From positions 1-34,615 of the forward strand of contig JAFZSP010000028.1 in NCBI GenBank assembly GCA_017619335.1: a stretch of DNA of 34,615 bases, read 5' to 3'. This document shows positions 7,198 through 16,010 of this stretch, piece after piece. The notes below the pieces were generated by a model. The model had not been told where the DNA came from, did no database searches, and saw only the letters and a list, made by a program, of their open reading frames with translations. Every line of letters starts with the position of its first letter. Position 1 is the stretch's first letter. The stretch comes from Bacteroidaceae bacterium (GTDB taxonomy: Bacteria; Bacteroidota; Bacteroidia; Bacteroidales; Bacteroidaceae). The position numbers and the translations under genes are program-made.

Positions 7198-7992
7198 TCA
7201 GCGGGCTGCTTCATATTTTTCTATTTCCTCGAAGGAGGAGAGGATATCAGCCTTGCCATGATGAATGGCAATGGTGTGCTCGAAGTGCGCAGCAGGACGG
7301 TGGTCCTGTGTGTGGATGGTCCAGCGGTCATCATCCATATAGACCTGATGGGTTCCCATCGTGATCATAGGTTCGATGGCAATGCAGAGCCCGTTCTTGA
7401 GCTGTTTGCCCTGACCGCGGCGGCCGAAATTCGGGACCTGAGGGTCCTCGTGCATTTCCCGACCGATGCCGTGTCCGACGAACTCGCGGACGATGCCGTA
7501 GCCGGCAGCCTCGCAGTGCGTCTGGACTGCGTAACTGATGTCGCCCACTCGCTGTCCAGGCACTGCAGCCTGGATGCCGAGGTAGAGGGCTTCCTTTGTC
7601 GTGGCCAGCAACTGGCGCACTTCTGATGAGACTTCGCCCACCTGAAAGGTGTAGCAGGAGTCGCCATTGTAACCATTGAGCAGCGTGCCACAATCCACAG
7701 AGATGATGTCACCCTCTCGCAGGATGGTGTCCTCGGAAGGAACACCGTGAACCACCACGTCGTTGACAGAAGTGCAGATGCTGCCCGGGAAGGGACCACC
7801 ATAGGGGTTTGGGAAACCCTTGAAGGTGGGTTCGGCACCGTGGTCACGGATGAACTCCTCGGCGAGGCGGTCGAGTTGGGCTGTGCTGACACCCGGGCGA
7901 ACGGCTTTGCCGACCTCGGCGAGTGTCTTGGCCACCAACAGATTGGCGGCACGCATCAGCTCAATCTCTTCCTCTGTCTTCAGAAATATCAT
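7198..7992 (-). CDS. map: Methionine aminopeptidase, type I
   Basis: This enzyme removes the initiator methionine from nascent proteins when the second residue is small. The 264-residue product has the pita-bread fold motifs. The five metal ligands are D100, D111, H174, E207 and E238 (VDCG, GDSCYTF, VGHGIG, IEPM and FEHT) and catalytic His is H82 in VVHGVPS. There is no N-terminal extension, so it is the bacterial type Ia. It follows secY after 19 bases and precedes infA by 63 bases. The adk gene often found between secY and map in Proteobacteria and Firmicutes is not here. Confidence 0.97.
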   Translation of the reverse strand: MIFLKTEEEIELMRAANLLVAKTLAEVGKAVRPGVSTAQLDRLAEEFIRDHGAEPTFKGFPNPYGGPFPGSICTSVNDVVVHGVPSEDTILREGDIISVDCGTLLNGYNGDSCYTFQVGEVSSEVRQLLATTKEALYLGIQAAVPGQRVGDISYAVQTHCEAAGYGIVREFVGHGIGREMHEDPQVPNFGRRGQGKQLKNGLCIAIEPMITMGTHQVYMDDDRWTIHTQDHRPAAHFEHTIAIHHGKADILSSFEEIEKYEAAR

Positions 7993-8011
7993 TCCTCAGA
8001 TGGACCTTTCA

Positions 8012-9352
8012 TTAATAGGCTCCACTGCGGCCGCGGATGCGACCGGACTCCAGCAGGCCGTCGTAATGGCGCATGAGCAAGTGACTCTCAATCTGCTGGA
8101 GCGTGTCCAGGACAACACCCACAAGGATGAGGAGCGACGTGCCGCCAAAGAACTGACCAAACTCGGGCTGGACATTCAACAGTCCGGCGAAAGCCGGCAT
8201 ACAAGCTATGAAAGCCAGGAAGATGGAGCCGGGGAGCATGATGTGGGACATCACATTATCAATGTAATCCGCTGTATCCTTACCGGGACGCACGCCAGGG
8301 ATGAAGCCATTGTTGCGCTTCATATCCTCTGCCATCTGAACGGGGTTCATGGTGATGGCGGTGTAGAGGTAGGTGAAGGCAATGATGAGAAGGGCAAACA
8401 CCACATTGTAGGCGAAGCTGCGGTGGTCAGAGAGAGCCATGAGGATGGCGCTGGGGTTCTGACCGTCGGAGAAAGCCTGCAGGAGCGTGATGGGCAGGAA
8501 CATAATGGCCTGTGCGAAGATGATAGGCATCACGTTGGCGGCAAACAGCTTCAAGGGGATGTACTGACGTGCACCGCCGATCTGCTGGCCTCCCATCACA
8601 CGCTTGGCATACTGAACGGGCACCTTGCGGGTGGCCTGCGTCAGCATAATAGCGGCCATTACGACGAGGAAGAGGATCACGAGTTCAACGAGGAACATCA
8701 CCAGACCACCACCGCTGAGGTTATTCAGGCGGCTGACAGCCTCCTGGCCGAAAGCCTGCGGCAGGCGGGCGATGATACCTAACATAATAATCATGGACAC
8801 ACCGTTGCCAATACCCTTGTCGGTGATGCGCTCACCCAGCCAGAGGATGAACATACTGCCGGCAGCAAGGATGATGGTGGAAGAAATCATGAACGTCGTC
8901 CATCCGATGGCGGGGTTCAGGGCTCCGCCGGACATGTGTTTCAGGTTCACCAGATAACCGGGGGCCTGGAACAGCAGGATGAAGATGGTCAAGTAACGGG
9001 TGTACTGGTTGATCTTGCGGCGGCCACTCTCACCCTCGCGCTGCATCTTCTGGAAATAAGGAACAGCGACAGCCAAGAGCTGGATGACGATGGACGCCGT
9101 GATGTAAGGCATGATACCGAGCGCAAACATGGATGCGTTGGAGAATGCTCCTCCAGAGAACATATTCAGAAGGCTCATCAGGCCTTCACTGGTCTGCTCA
9201 CGCAGTGCCACCAGGTTGTTGGGGTTGATGCCAGGAAGCACCACGAACGAACCGAAGCGATACACGGCGGCAAAACCAATGGTGATGAGGATCTTCATGC
9301 GAAGGTCCTCGATCATCCAGATGTTCTTCAGTGTTGCAAAAAACTTCTTCAT
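8012..9352 (-). CDS. secY: Preprotein translocase subunit SecY
   Basis: SecY is the channel of the Sec translocon in the inner membrane and takes exported proteins from SecA or the ribosome. The 446-residue protein has ten predicted membrane helices. The start MKKFFATLKNIWMIEDLRMKIL is typical, and the plug-region and TM2 signatures follow (GGAFSNASMFALGIMPYITASIVIQLL). The cytoplasmic loop with RKVPVQYAKR is the known ribosome/SecA contact. It lies 14 bases after rplO and is the usual member of the spc operon. Confidence 0.98.
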   Translation of the reverse strand: MKKFFATLKNIWMIEDLRMKILITIGFAAVYRFGSFVVLPGINPNNLVALREQTSEGLMSLLNMFSGGAFSNASMFALGIMPYITASIVIQLLAVAVPYFQKMQREGESGRRKINQYTRYLTIFILLFQAPGYLVNLKHMSGGALNPAIGWTTFMISSTIILAAGSMFILWLGERITDKGIGNGVSMIIMLGIIARLPQAFGQEAVSRLNNLSGGGLVMFLVELVILFLVVMAAIMLTQATRKVPVQYAKRVMGGQQIGGARQYIPLKLFAANVMPIIFAQAIMFLPITLLQAFSDGQNPSAILMALSDHRSFAYNVVFALLIIAFTYLYTAITMNPVQMAEDMKRNNGFIPGVRPGKDTADYIDNVMSHIMLPGSIFLAFIACMPAFAGLLNVQPEFGQFFGGTSLLILVGVVLDTLQQIESHLLMRHYDGLLESGRIRGRSGAY

Positions 9353-9366
9353 GAGATACGTGTTCT

Positions 9367-9810
9367 TTACAGAGTTGTGGCATTACCGCCGGCAGCCGTG
9401 ATGGCAGCCTCGGCACTCTTGGAGAAGGCATTGGCCTCCACAGCAACCTTGGCGGTGAGCTGACCCTTACCCAGGACCTTGACGAGTTCGCCAGCCTTGG
9501 CATAACCTGCGGCCACAATCTCGGCGAGGCCGATCTTCTCCAGACCCTGCTCAGCGAGTTTCTGGATGACACTCAGGTTCACGGGAGCATATTCCACGCG
9601 GTTGATGTTCTTGAATCCGAACTTCGGCAGACGACGCTGCAACGGCATCTGACCGCCTTCGAAACCAATCTTCTTCTTATAACCCGAACGGGCCTTGGCA
9701 CCCTTGTGGCCGCGGGTGGACGTGCCACCGAGACCGGAACCGGGACCGCGACCAATGCGCTTGCGAGCCTTGGTGGCACCTGCTGCGGGCTTCAATGTAT
9801 TCAGTTTCAT
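9367..9810 (-). CDS. rplO: Ribosomal protein L15 (uL15)
   Basis: L15 is an early-binding large-subunit protein next to the central protuberance. The 147-residue product begins MKLNTLKPAAGATKARKRIGRGPGSGLGGTSTRGHKGAKAR, the glycine-and-arginine-rich N-terminal extension, followed by the globular part at about 60-147. Its leader contains CTTTCAA-like heptads (9829-9846), similar to the tract in front of nagB. It sits between rpmD (61-base gap) and secY. Confidence 0.98.
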   Translation of the reverse strand: MKLNTLKPAAGATKARKRIGRGPGSGLGGTSTRGHKGAKARSGYKKKIGFEGGQMPLQRRLPKFGFKNINRVEYAPVNLSVIQKLAEQGLEKIGLAEIVAAGYAKAGELVKVLGKGQLTAKVAVEANAFSKSAEAAITAAGGNATTL

Positions 9811-9871
9811 AATCGTACGAAGGATTTTTAAAAGTTGAAAGTTTAGTGATTAGAGTGTAACGTTGAATGTG

Positions 9872-10048
9872 TCAGTCCAGCACCTTCACCAGATGGTGGA
9901 CGGTCTGAATCTGGCCGCGGACAGAGGGGGTATCCTCCAGCTCCACGACGTGGTTCAACTTCTTCAACCCCATAGCGTCCAGTGTGCGCTTTTGATTCTT
10001 GGGGGCGCCGATGCGGCTCTTGATTTGCTTCACTTTAATAGTTGCCAT
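9872..10048 (-). CDS. rpmD: Ribosomal protein L30 (uL30)
   Basis: A 58-codon gene. The product begins MATIKVKQIKSRIGAP and contains QKRTLDAMGLKKLNHVVEL, the L30 signature; L30 is a small 50S protein near domain II/V of 23S rRNA. It is preceded by a perfect Shine-Dalgarno sequence, AAGGAGGT on the minus strand (10057-10064) with an 8-base spacer to the ATG. This is uncommon in this phylum and supports the chosen start. It lies 18 bases behind rpsE. Confidence 0.97.
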   Translation of the reverse strand: MATIKVKQIKSRIGAPKNQKRTLDAMGLKKLNHVVELEDTPSVRGQIQTVHHLVKVLD

Positions 10049-10056
10049 AGTCTTGA

Positions 10057-10064
10057 ACCTCCTT
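10057..10064 (-). promoter_or_regulatory. Perfect Shine-Dalgarno site of rpmD
   Basis: AAGGAGGT on the minus strand, 8 bases before the rpmD ATG. Most genes in the window have only A-rich leaders, so this is an exception. Confidence 0.9.
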
Positions 10065-10066
10065 CG

Positions 10067-10579
10067 TTAACCTCTGAATACTTTTTCTACACTGATGCCG
10101 CGGTTCTGTGCCACCTGACGGGCGTCACGCATCTCGGACAGAGCCGTGATGGTGGCCTTCACCAGGTTGTGGGGGTTGGAAGAACCCTTGGACTTGGCCA
10201 GACAGTCAGTGATACCTACACTCTCGAGAACGGCACGCATGGCGCCGCCGGCCACCACACCGGTACCGGTGCTGGCAGGCATGATGAGCACCTCGGCTCC
10301 GCCGAACTTGGCGGCCTGCTCGTGGGGCACTGTGCCGTTGAGGACGGGAACTTGCACAAGGTTCTTCTTGGCGGCTTCCACGCCCTTGGCGATGGCTGCG
10401 GTGACTTCACCTGCCTTACCCAGGCCGTAACCGATGATGCCCTTGCCGTCGCCCACTACAACGATTGCTGCAAATGTGAAGGTGCGACCACCCTTGGTCA
10501 CCTTAGTGACACGGTTGATAGCTACGAGGCGGTCCTTCAATTCAACATCGCTATTGATCTTTACATTCTTGATTGCCAT
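10067..10579 (-). CDS. rpsE: Ribosomal protein S5 (uS5)
   Basis: S5 lies at the mRNA entry channel and contributes to helicase activity and decoding fidelity. The 170-residue product has the double-stranded-RNA-binding-like N-terminal domain ([25 protein letters not shown] at about 14-38) and the S5 C-terminal domain with [31 protein letters not shown]. The spectinomycin-contact loop around VTKGGR is the normal sequence. It follows rplR after 6 bases and precedes rpmD by 18 bases. Confidence 0.98.
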   Translation of the reverse strand: MAIKNVKINSDVELKDRLVAINRVTKVTKGGRTFTFAAIVVVGDGKGIIGYGLGKAGEVTAAIAKGVEAAKKNLVQVPVLNGTVPHEQAAKFGGAEVLIMPASTGTGVVAGGAMRAVLESVGITDCLAKSKGSSNPHNLVKATITALSEMRDARQVAQNRGISVEKVFRG

Positions 10580-10585
10580 AATGAT

Positions 10586-10927
10586 TTAGAATTTAAGTCC
10601 ACCGTTACGTGCTGCATCAGCAACTTCCTTCACTCTACCGTGGTAAAGATAACCGTTACGGTCAAAAACGACTGTGGTGATTCCGGCTTCGAGAGCCTTC
10701 TTTGCGATGAGTTCGCCGACCTTGGCTGCCTGCTCCTTCTTGGGGCAAGCCTCCAGACCGAGGGATGAGGCGGCACACAGCGTGGTGCCGGTCTGGTCGT
10801 TGATCACCTGAACGTAGATCTGCTTGTTGCTGCGGAACACCGACATGCGGGGACGCTCGGCGGTACCGGAGATCTTGTTGCGAACTCTATACTTAATCTT
10901 GATTCGTCTTTCTATTTTCGTTGTCAT
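10586..10927 (-). CDS. rplR: Ribosomal protein L18 (uL18)
   Basis: L18 binds 5S rRNA together with L5 and brings it into the central protuberance. The 113-residue product is of normal length: basic N-terminus ([21 protein letters not shown]) then [19 protein letters not shown] and the C-terminal [28 protein letters not shown] signature. It lies 24 bases behind rplF and 6 before rpsE. Confidence 0.98.
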   Translation of the reverse strand: MTTKIERRIKIKYRVRNKISGTAERPRMSVFRSNKQIYVQVINDQTGTTLCAASSLGLEACPKKEQAAKVGELIAKKALEAGITTVVFDRNGYLYHGRVKEVADAARNGGLKF

Positions 10928-10951
10928 GATTACGCGATTTTAGAGTTACTA

Positions 10952-11533
10952 TTACTTAGCACCTGCTGACTTACCAGACTTTCTGCGAATCTGCTCGCCA
11001 ACGAACAAGATACCCTTGCCCTTGTAAGGTTCGGGCTTACGGAAAGTGCGAATCTTGGCGCACACCTGTCCGAGGAGCTGCTTGTCACAGGACTTCATGA
11101 TGATCCTGGGATTCTGGTTACGCTCGGACTTGGTCTCGACCTTGATTTCCTGGGGGAGAAGGATATAGATGGGATGGGTGTAACCCAGCGCAAACTCCAG
11201 GAGGTTGCCCTTGTTGCTCACGCGATAACCCACACCCACGAGCTCCAGCTCCTTGGTGTAGCCTTCACTGACGCCCACGACCATGTTATGGATGAGCGAA
11301 CGGTAAAGACCGTGGAAAGCCTGCTTCTGCTTCAGGCTGATATTCATGGGATCATAGGCCTCATCGATGTCGAACGTCATTTCAGCCTTGTCCTTGTCAT
11401 AGTTCACTTTGATGGAAGGATTAACCTCTTGGGTTAAAACACCCTCCTTACCCTTAACGGTCACTACGTTGCCGTTAACGGAAATCTCAACACCTGCGGG
11501 GATGTTTATGGGCAATTTACCGATTCTTGACAT
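10952..11533 (-). CDS. rplF: Ribosomal protein L6 (uL6)
   Basis: L6 is located at the base of the L7/L12 stalk near the factor-binding site. The 193-residue product is slightly longer than E. coli L6 (177), with two L6 repeats (about 1-85 and 90-180) and the signature YKGKGILFVGEQIRRKSGKSAGAK at the C-terminus. A strong Shine-Dalgarno sequence (AAGGAGG, 11541-11547, 7-base spacer) lies in the 17-base gap behind rpsH and fixes the start. Confidence 0.98.
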   Translation of the reverse strand: MSRIGKLPINIPAGVEISVNGNVVTVKGKEGVLTQEVNPSIKVNYDKDKAEMTFDIDEAYDPMNISLKQKQAFHGLYRSLIHNMVVGVSEGYTKELELVGVGYRVSNKGNLLEFALGYTHPIYILLPQEIKVETKSERNQNPRIIMKSCDKQLLGQVCAKIRTFRKPEPYKGKGILFVGEQIRRKSGKSAGAK

Positions 11534-11540
11534 GTTAATT

Positions 11541-11547
11541 CCTCCTT
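11541..11547 (-). promoter_or_regulatory. Shine-Dalgarno site of rplF
   Basis: AAGGAGG on the minus strand, 7 bases before the rplF ATG, in the short rpsH-rplF gap. With the rpmD site it is one of the two clear Shine-Dalgarno sequences in the block. Confidence 0.9.
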
Positions 11548-11550
11548 AAA

Positions 11551-11946
11551 TTAATAAACGTAACAGAGAACTTCACCACCGATCTTCTTCTCGGCAGCTT
11601 CCTTGTTTGTCATGACACCTTGGGACGTGGAGATGATAGCGATACCCAGTCCGTTGATAACTCTCGGCATGTCCTTGTAGCCGGTGTACTTGCGCATACC
11701 GGGACGAGACACGCGCATCAGCTTCTTGATGGCGTTAACCTTGTTAACAGCATCATACTTCAGGGCCACCTTGATGGTACCCTGAGGGCCATCCTCGACG
11801 AACTTGTAGTTCAGGATGTAGCCCTTCTCGAAGAGGATCTTGGTGATCTCCTTCTTCAGATTTGACGCGGGAATCTCCACCACGCGGTGCTTAGCCATAA
11901 TAGCATTGCGGAGCCGTGTCAAATAGTCTGCAATTGGATCTGTCAT
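11551..11946 (-). CDS. rpsH: Ribosomal protein S8 (uS8)
   Basis: S8 binds helix 21 of 16S rRNA and is the feedback repressor of the spc operon in E. coli. The 131-residue product is of normal length: MTDPIADYLTRLRNAIMAKHRVVEIPASN at the N-terminus and the C-terminal signature INGLGIAIISTSQGVMTNKEAAEKKIGGEVLCYVY. It follows rpsN after 86 bases, one of the longer gaps of the spc group. Confidence 0.98.
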   Translation of the reverse strand: MTDPIADYLTRLRNAIMAKHRVVEIPASNLKKEITKILFEKGYILNYKFVEDGPQGTIKVALKYDAVNKVNAIKKLMRVSRPGMRKYTGYKDMPRVINGLGIAIISTSQGVMTNKEAAEKKIGGEVLCYVY

Positions 11947-12032
11947 TTGAAAATTGATTTAATTAATCGGCACTGTGCCGACAATATTAAACATAAAGTA
12001 ACTTGGTTTCCACTTTTGAGGAATGTGACCGT

Positions 12033-12332
12033 TTACCAGCTTGCCTTCTTCACGCCCGGGATGAGTCCCTGTGAAGCCATCTCGCGGAACTGGATACGAG
12101 AGAGTCCGAACTGGCGGATATAGCCCTTTGGACGTCCCGTGATCTTGCAGCGGTTGTGCAGGCGGATGGGGTTGGCATTGCGGGGGATGCTCTGCAGCTT
12201 CTGTGCAGCCTCGAAAGCCTCCACGGGATCACCCGTGTTGACAATCTTCTTCAGGGCAGCACGCTTGGCGGCATACTTTGCGACAAGTTTGGCGCGCTTG
12301 ACCTCGCGGGCCTTCATTGATTCTTTTGCCAT
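12033..12332 (-). CDS. rpsN: Ribosomal protein S14 (uS14), zinc-free form
   Basis: S14 is a late-assembling protein in the 30S head. The 99-residue product is the long form without the CxxC pairs of the zinc-binding form: only one Cys remains in [29 protein letters not shown]. The C-terminus [11 protein letters not shown] is conserved. It starts 6 bases behind rplE. Together with the L36 and S4 forms it points to ribosomes with low zinc need. Confidence 0.98.
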   Translation of the reverse strand: MAKESMKAREVKRAKLVAKYAAKRAALKKIVNTGDPVEAFEAAQKLQSIPRNANPIRLHNRCKITGRPKGYIRQFGLSRIQFREMASQGLIPGVKKASW

Positions 12333-12338
12333 ATCTTC

Positions 12339-12893
12339 TTAGTCTTTAGCGTTCTTGAAGGGAAGGCCGAACTCCTTGAGAAGGGCGAAACCCTCTTCAT
12401 CGGTCTTAGCGGTGGTCACGAAAGTGATGTTCATGCCGACGATGCGGTCGATGGCATCAATATTGATCTCGGGGAAGATAATCTGCTCCTGGATGCCGAG
12501 GGTGTAGTTACCGCGACCGTCCAGCTTGCTCTCGATACCCTTGAAGTCACGGATACGGGGCAGAGCCACCTTCACGAGCTTCTCGAGGAACTCGTACATG
12601 CGCTCGCGACGTAGTGTCACCATGACGCCGATGGGCATTTTCTTACGGAGCTTGAAGTTGGCAACGTCCTTCTTGGAGACGGTGGCCACGGCCTTCTGGC
12701 CAGTGATGGCGGTCAGCTCATTGACTGCCACTTCGATAATCTTCTTGTCGGCTGTGGCGATGCCCAGGCCCTGATTGATGACAATCTTCTTCAGGACGGG
12801 AATCTGCATAGCAGATGTGTAGCCGAACTTCTCTTTGAGTGCAGGAGCGATACGCTCGGTATATTCCTGCTTGAGTCTTGCTGTATTTGCCAT
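12339..12893 (-). CDS. rplE: Ribosomal protein L5 (uL5)
   Basis: L5 binds 5S rRNA and forms a bridge to S13. The 184-residue product has the normal length with NPMQIP-like start [20 protein letters not shown], and motifs [35 protein letters not shown] and [11 protein letters not shown]. Its ATG overlaps the rplX stop codon (TAATG), so the two are translationally coupled. A purine-rich GGGGAGGAG about 10 bases upstream, inside rplX, may act as a weak Shine-Dalgarno site. Confidence 0.98.
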   Translation of the reverse strand: MANTARLKQEYTERIAPALKEKFGYTSAMQIPVLKKIVINQGLGIATADKKIIEVAVNELTAITGQKAVATVSKKDVANFKLRKKMPIGVMVTLRRERMYEFLEKLVKVALPRIRDFKGIESKLDGRGNYTLGIQEQIIFPEINIDAIDRIVGMNITFVTTAKTDEEGFALLKEFGLPFKNAKD

Positions 12894-13213
12894 TACTTAA
12901 TCTCCTCCCCTGACTTTTTTGCATAACGGACAAGCTTGCCGTCTGCGTTCAACTTACGACCGATGCGGGTAGCCTTGCCCGTCTTGGGGTCCACCACATT
13001 CAGGTTGGAGATGTGGATGGGAGCCTCCTGCTTGACGATGCCACCCTGCGGGAACTTGGCGCTGGGCTTCTGGCTCTTGGAGACCATGTTGAGACCTTCA
13101 ACGATGGCCTTCTGCTCTTTGACGAGCACTTTGAGCACGGTGCCGGTCTGACCCTTGCTGTTGCCAGCCAGAACCATCACGGTGTCACCTTTCTTAATAT
13201 GTAACTTAGCCAT
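12893..13213 (-). CDS. rplX: Ribosomal protein L24 (uL24)
   Basis: L24 is one of the two proteins that start 50S assembly and lies by the tunnel exit. The 106-residue product has the KOW motif at the N-terminus ([24 protein letters not shown]) and the family signature [32 protein letters not shown]. It follows rplN after 25 bases and shares one base with rplE. Confidence 0.98.
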   Translation of the reverse strand: MAKLHIKKGDTVMVLAGNSKGQTGTVLKVLVKEQKAIVEGLNMVSKSQKPSAKFPQGGIVKQEAPIHISNLNVVDPKTGKATRIGRKLNADGKLVRYAKKSGEEIK

Positions 13214-13238
13214 TAGTGTTAAATGAATCTTTTGATAA

Positions 13239-13604
13239 TTAAAGGACCTCGGGTGCGAGTGAAACCACCTTCATATTGGCAGCACGCAGCTCACGGGCCA
13301 CAGGGCCGAAGATGCGGCTTCCACGAAGCTCACCAGCATTGTTCAACAATACGCAAGCGTTGTCGTCAAAGCGGATATAGGAGCCGTCAGCCCGACGTAC
13401 TTCCTTGCTTGTGCGGACGATCAGCGCCTTCGACACAGCACCCTTTTTAATTTCACTGGAGGGAATGACGCTCTTGACAGAGACGACGATGATATCCCCC
13501 ACGGTTGCATAACGGCGGCGAGTGCCTCCGAGCACGCGGATGCAGAGACATTCCTTGGCACCGCTGTTATCTGCAACGACTAATCTAGATTCTGCTTGTA
13601 TCAT
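13239..13604 (-). CDS. rplN: Ribosomal protein L14 (uL14)
   Basis: L14 contacts 16S rRNA in an intersubunit bridge and binds the silencing factor RsfS. The 121-residue product shows the whole family pattern: [38 protein letters not shown] and [29 protein letters not shown]. It lies 2 bases behind rpsQ. Confidence 0.98.
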   Translation of the reverse strand: MIQAESRLVVADNSGAKECLCIRVLGGTRRRYATVGDIIVVSVKSVIPSSEIKKGAVSKALIVRTSKEVRRADGSYIRFDDNACVLLNNAGELRGSRIFGPVARELRAANMKVVSLAPEVL

Positions 13605-13606
13605 AA

Positions 13607-13864
13607 TTACTTAGCTCTTTCTACGATTTCTACTACTCTCCATCTCTTGGTTTTGCTCAGGGGACGGGTTTCCATAATGAGAACGGTGTCGCCTTTATGG
13701 CAGTCGTTCTGCTCATCATGAGCATGGTACTTCTTCGTCTTGGAGACGAACTTACCATAAATCGGGTGTCTTTCCTTGTACTTGGCAGCCACTACAATGG
13801 TCTTATCCATCTTGTCGCTGATGACAACACCGGTTCTTGTCTTTCTTAAGTTTCTAACTTCCAT
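13607..13864 (-). CDS. rpsQ: Ribosomal protein S17 (uS17)
   Basis: S17 is an early 30S assembly protein with an OB fold. The 85-residue product has [22 protein letters not shown] and [37 protein letters not shown], as in other S17. It follows rpmC after 18 bases and precedes rplN by 2 bases. Confidence 0.98.
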   Translation of the reverse strand: MEVRNLRKTRTGVVISDKMDKTIVVAAKYKERHPIYGKFVSKTKKYHAHDEQNDCHKGDTVLIMETRPLSKTKRWRVVEIVERAK

Positions 13865-13882
13865 GTTTAAAGACCATTAGTG

Positions 13883-14080
13883 TTAAGCGTTCTTTTTCTC
13901 CGTCAGAATGGTCATCATTCGAGCGATGTCACGACGGGCCTTCTTAATCTGGGAAGAATCCTCCAGAGGAGAGACGGCGTGGTTGAGCAGCATCTGGTTA
14001 TACTGGGCCTTGGCCGTTTCAATTTTCTCGGCGAGCTCCTCAATGGTGAGAGCTCTTACTTCTGCTGTCTTCATAATCAA
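13883..14080 (-). CDS. rpmC: Ribosomal protein L29 (uL29)
   Basis: L29 sits at the tunnel exit and with L23 forms the docking platform for SRP and trigger factor. The 65-residue product is the expected two-helix hairpin with [23 protein letters not shown] and [25 protein letters not shown]. Its ATG overlaps the rplP stop as ATGA. The Met at 3 could also be the start. Confidence 0.97.
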   Translation of the reverse strand: MIMKTAEVRALTIEELAEKIETAKAQYNQMLLNHAVSPLEDSSQIKKARRDIARMMTILTEKKNA

Positions 14081-14502
14081 GCGTTTTTGTCGTAATCTCG
14101 TCTAACAATGAACTTGGTTGTAACGGGAAGCTTCTGTGCAGCCAGGCGCAGGGCTTCTTTTGCTGTCTCATAGGGTACACCTTCCACCTCGAAGATGATG
14201 CGTCCGGGTGTGATGGGGAAAACGTAACCCACGGGGTCACCCTTACCTTTACCCATTCGGACGTCTGCCGGCTTCTTGGTGATGGGCTTGTCCGGGAAGA
14301 TTCGGATCCACACCTGACCTTCACGCTGCATGTAACGTGTGACGGCCACACGGGCAGCCTCGATCTGGCGACCGGTGATCCAGTGCGTGTCGAGGCTCTT
14401 GATACCGAAGGATCCGAAAGCGAGCTGGTTGCCGCGCTGGGCGTTGCCCTTGCAACGTCCTTTTTGCGGTCTTCTGTATTTAGTTCTTTTCGGCTGTAAC
14501 AT
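14077..14502 (-). CDS. rplP: Ribosomal protein L16 (uL16)
   Basis: L16 binds near the A site and is needed late in 50S assembly. The 141-residue product begins [24 protein letters not shown] and has [17 protein letters not shown], the loop that reaches the peptidyl transferase centre. It lies 20 bases behind rpsC and overlaps rpmC by 4 bases. Confidence 0.98.
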   Translation of the reverse strand: MLQPKRTKYRRPQKGRCKGNAQRGNQLAFGSFGIKSLDTHWITGRQIEAARVAVTRYMQREGQVWIRIFPDKPITKKPADVRMGKGKGDPVGYVFPITPGRIIFEVEGVPYETAKEALRLAAQKLPVTTKFIVRRDYDKNA

Positions 14503-14522
14503 AATTACGTTCTTTTGGATGT

Positions 14523-15260
14523 TTAACGATTGTTGTTGCGTGCGCCGCGACGCGGACCGCGACGTCCGCCACGATCATTGCCGCCGAACCGTCCGGTTTC
14601 CTTCTGCTGCGTGAAGTTGGGTGCGAGGTCTTTCTTGCCATAGACTTCACCACGGCAGATCCACACCTTGATGCCCAAGAGTCCCACCTTGGTGAGAGCC
14701 TCTGTCTGGCAGTAGTCAATATCTGCACGGAAAGTGTGCAGCGGTGTACGGCCTTCCTTGAACATCTCGGAGCGAGCGATTTCGGCACCGTTCAGGCGGC
14801 CGGAGATGAGCACCTTAATGCCTTCGGCTCCAGCGCGCATAGCGTTGGCGATGGCCATCTTGATGGCGCGACGATAGGCAATCTTTCCCTCGACCTGCTT
14901 GGCGATGTTGGCACCGACGATATTAGCGTCCAAGTCGGGCTTTTTGATTTCGAAGATGTTGATTTGGATATCCTTGTCGGTGATCTTCTTCAGCTCCTTC
15001 TTGAGGGCGTCAACTTTCTCTCCGCCCTTACCAATGATCAGTCCTGGACGTGACGTGCAGACGGTGATGGTGACGAGCTTCAGAGTGCGCTCGATAACGA
15101 TGCGGGAGATGCTGGCATCACCCAGACGCACCATGAGGTATTTGCGGATCTTGCTGTCCTCGAGGATGGATTCGCCGAAGTCCTTGCCACCATACCAATT
15201 TGAATCCCAACCGCGGACGATGCCGAGACGGTTGCTGATAGGATTAACTTTCTGTCCCAT
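14523..15260 (-). CDS. rpsC: Ribosomal protein S3 (uS3)
   Basis: S3 lines the mRNA entry tunnel of the 30S head. The 245-residue product has the KH type 2 domain with the RNA-binding loop [18 protein letters not shown] (about 78-95), then the S3 C-terminal domain (about 115-210). The C-terminal tail from about 222 is glycine-, arginine- and asparagine-rich ([16 protein letters not shown]), an RGG-like disordered extension typical of Bacteroidota S3. It follows rplV after 11 bases. Confidence 0.98.
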   Translation of the reverse strand: MGQKVNPISNRLGIVRGWDSNWYGGKDFGESILEDSKIRKYLMVRLGDASISRIVIERTLKLVTITVCTSRPGLIIGKGGEKVDALKKELKKITDKDIQINIFEIKKPDLDANIVGANIAKQVEGKIAYRRAIKMAIANAMRAGAEGIKVLISGRLNGAEIARSEMFKEGRTPLHTFRADIDYCQTEALTKVGLLGIKVWICRGEVYGKKDLAPNFTQQKETGRFGGNDRGGRRGPRRGARNNNR

Positions 15261-15271
15261 ACTTTTAAAGA

Positions 15272-15670
15272 TTAATCATTAGTTTTAGTGTCAACGAACA
15301 ATGTGACGTGGTTGCTGCGCTTGCGGATGCGGTAGCCACGGCCCTGGGGGGCGGGACGCATGCGCTTGAGGGTAGCGCCCTCGTCAACGAATACTCTCGA
15401 GACGATCAGTTCGCCATCCTCGGCCTTGCGATCGTTCTTCTGTTCCCAGTTGGCAATGGCTGAACGCAGGAGTTTCTCCACGTCGGCGGCTGCGGCCTTC
15501 TTGTTGAAGCGCAGTGTTGCCAGGGCGCGATTCACTTCCATGCCGCGGATCAAATCCACCACGTATCTCATCTTCCGGGGAGAGGAGGGTACACCCTTAG
15601 CCTTGGCAAAGTACTGGGTTTTCTGTGCAGCCTTTCTTGCTTCAGCTGCAAGTCTTTTTCTTTTTCCCAT
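15272..15670 (-). CDS. rplV: Ribosomal protein L22 (uL22)
   Basis: L22 has a long beta hairpin that reaches into the peptide tunnel next to L4. The 132-residue product has an N-terminal extension relative to E. coli (110): [23 protein letters not shown] before the usual [20 protein letters not shown]. The hairpin is at about 97-120 with [27 protein letters not shown]. It follows rpsS after 45 bases. Confidence 0.97.
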   Translation of the reverse strand: MGKRKRLAAEARKAAQKTQYFAKAKGVPSSPRKMRYVVDLIRGMEVNRALATLRFNKKAAAADVEKLLRSAIANWEQKNDRKAEDGELIVSRVFVDEGATLKRMRPAPQGRGYRIRKRSNHVTLFVDTKTND

Positions 15671-15715
15671 TATATTATTTACTCTAATTGTTCTGGTTAA
15701 AAAGGGAGGTCCTGC

Positions 15716-15985
15716 TTACTTCTTCTTCTGACCTGCGTGGCCACCGAACTTGCGGGTGGGAGCGAACTCGCCGAGCTTGTGACCCACCATATTTTCGGTA
15801 ACATAGACAGGAATGAACTTGTTTCCGTTGTGAACGGCAATCGTGTGACCGACAAAGTCGGGGCTGATCATTGAAGCGCGAGCCCAAGTCTTCACGACGT
15901 TCTTCTTGCCGCTCTCGTTCATTGCGAGAACTTTTTTCTCAAGGCTTACTGCGATGTATGGACCTTTCTTAAGTGAACGACTCAT
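15716..15985 (-). CDS. rpsS: Ribosomal protein S19 (uS19)
   Basis: S19 lies at the top of the 30S head next to S13. The 89-residue product begins [19 protein letters not shown] and ends [21 protein letters not shown], with the conserved [18 protein letters not shown] in between. It follows rplB after 25 bases. Confidence 0.98.
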   Translation of the reverse strand: MSRSLKKGPYIAVSLEKKVLAMNESGKKNVVKTWARASMISPDFVGHTIAVHNGNKFIPVYVTENMVGHKLGEFAPTRKFGGHAGQKKK

Positions 15986-16010
15986 AATGTTTCTTACTGG
16001 TTAACTGTGA

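Noticed and set aside
7198..9352. Missing adk between secY and map, and missing tuf near fusA, as a deletion
   Set aside because: Both genes are usually elsewhere in Bacteroidota; the gaps here are 19 and 104 bases with no gene remains.
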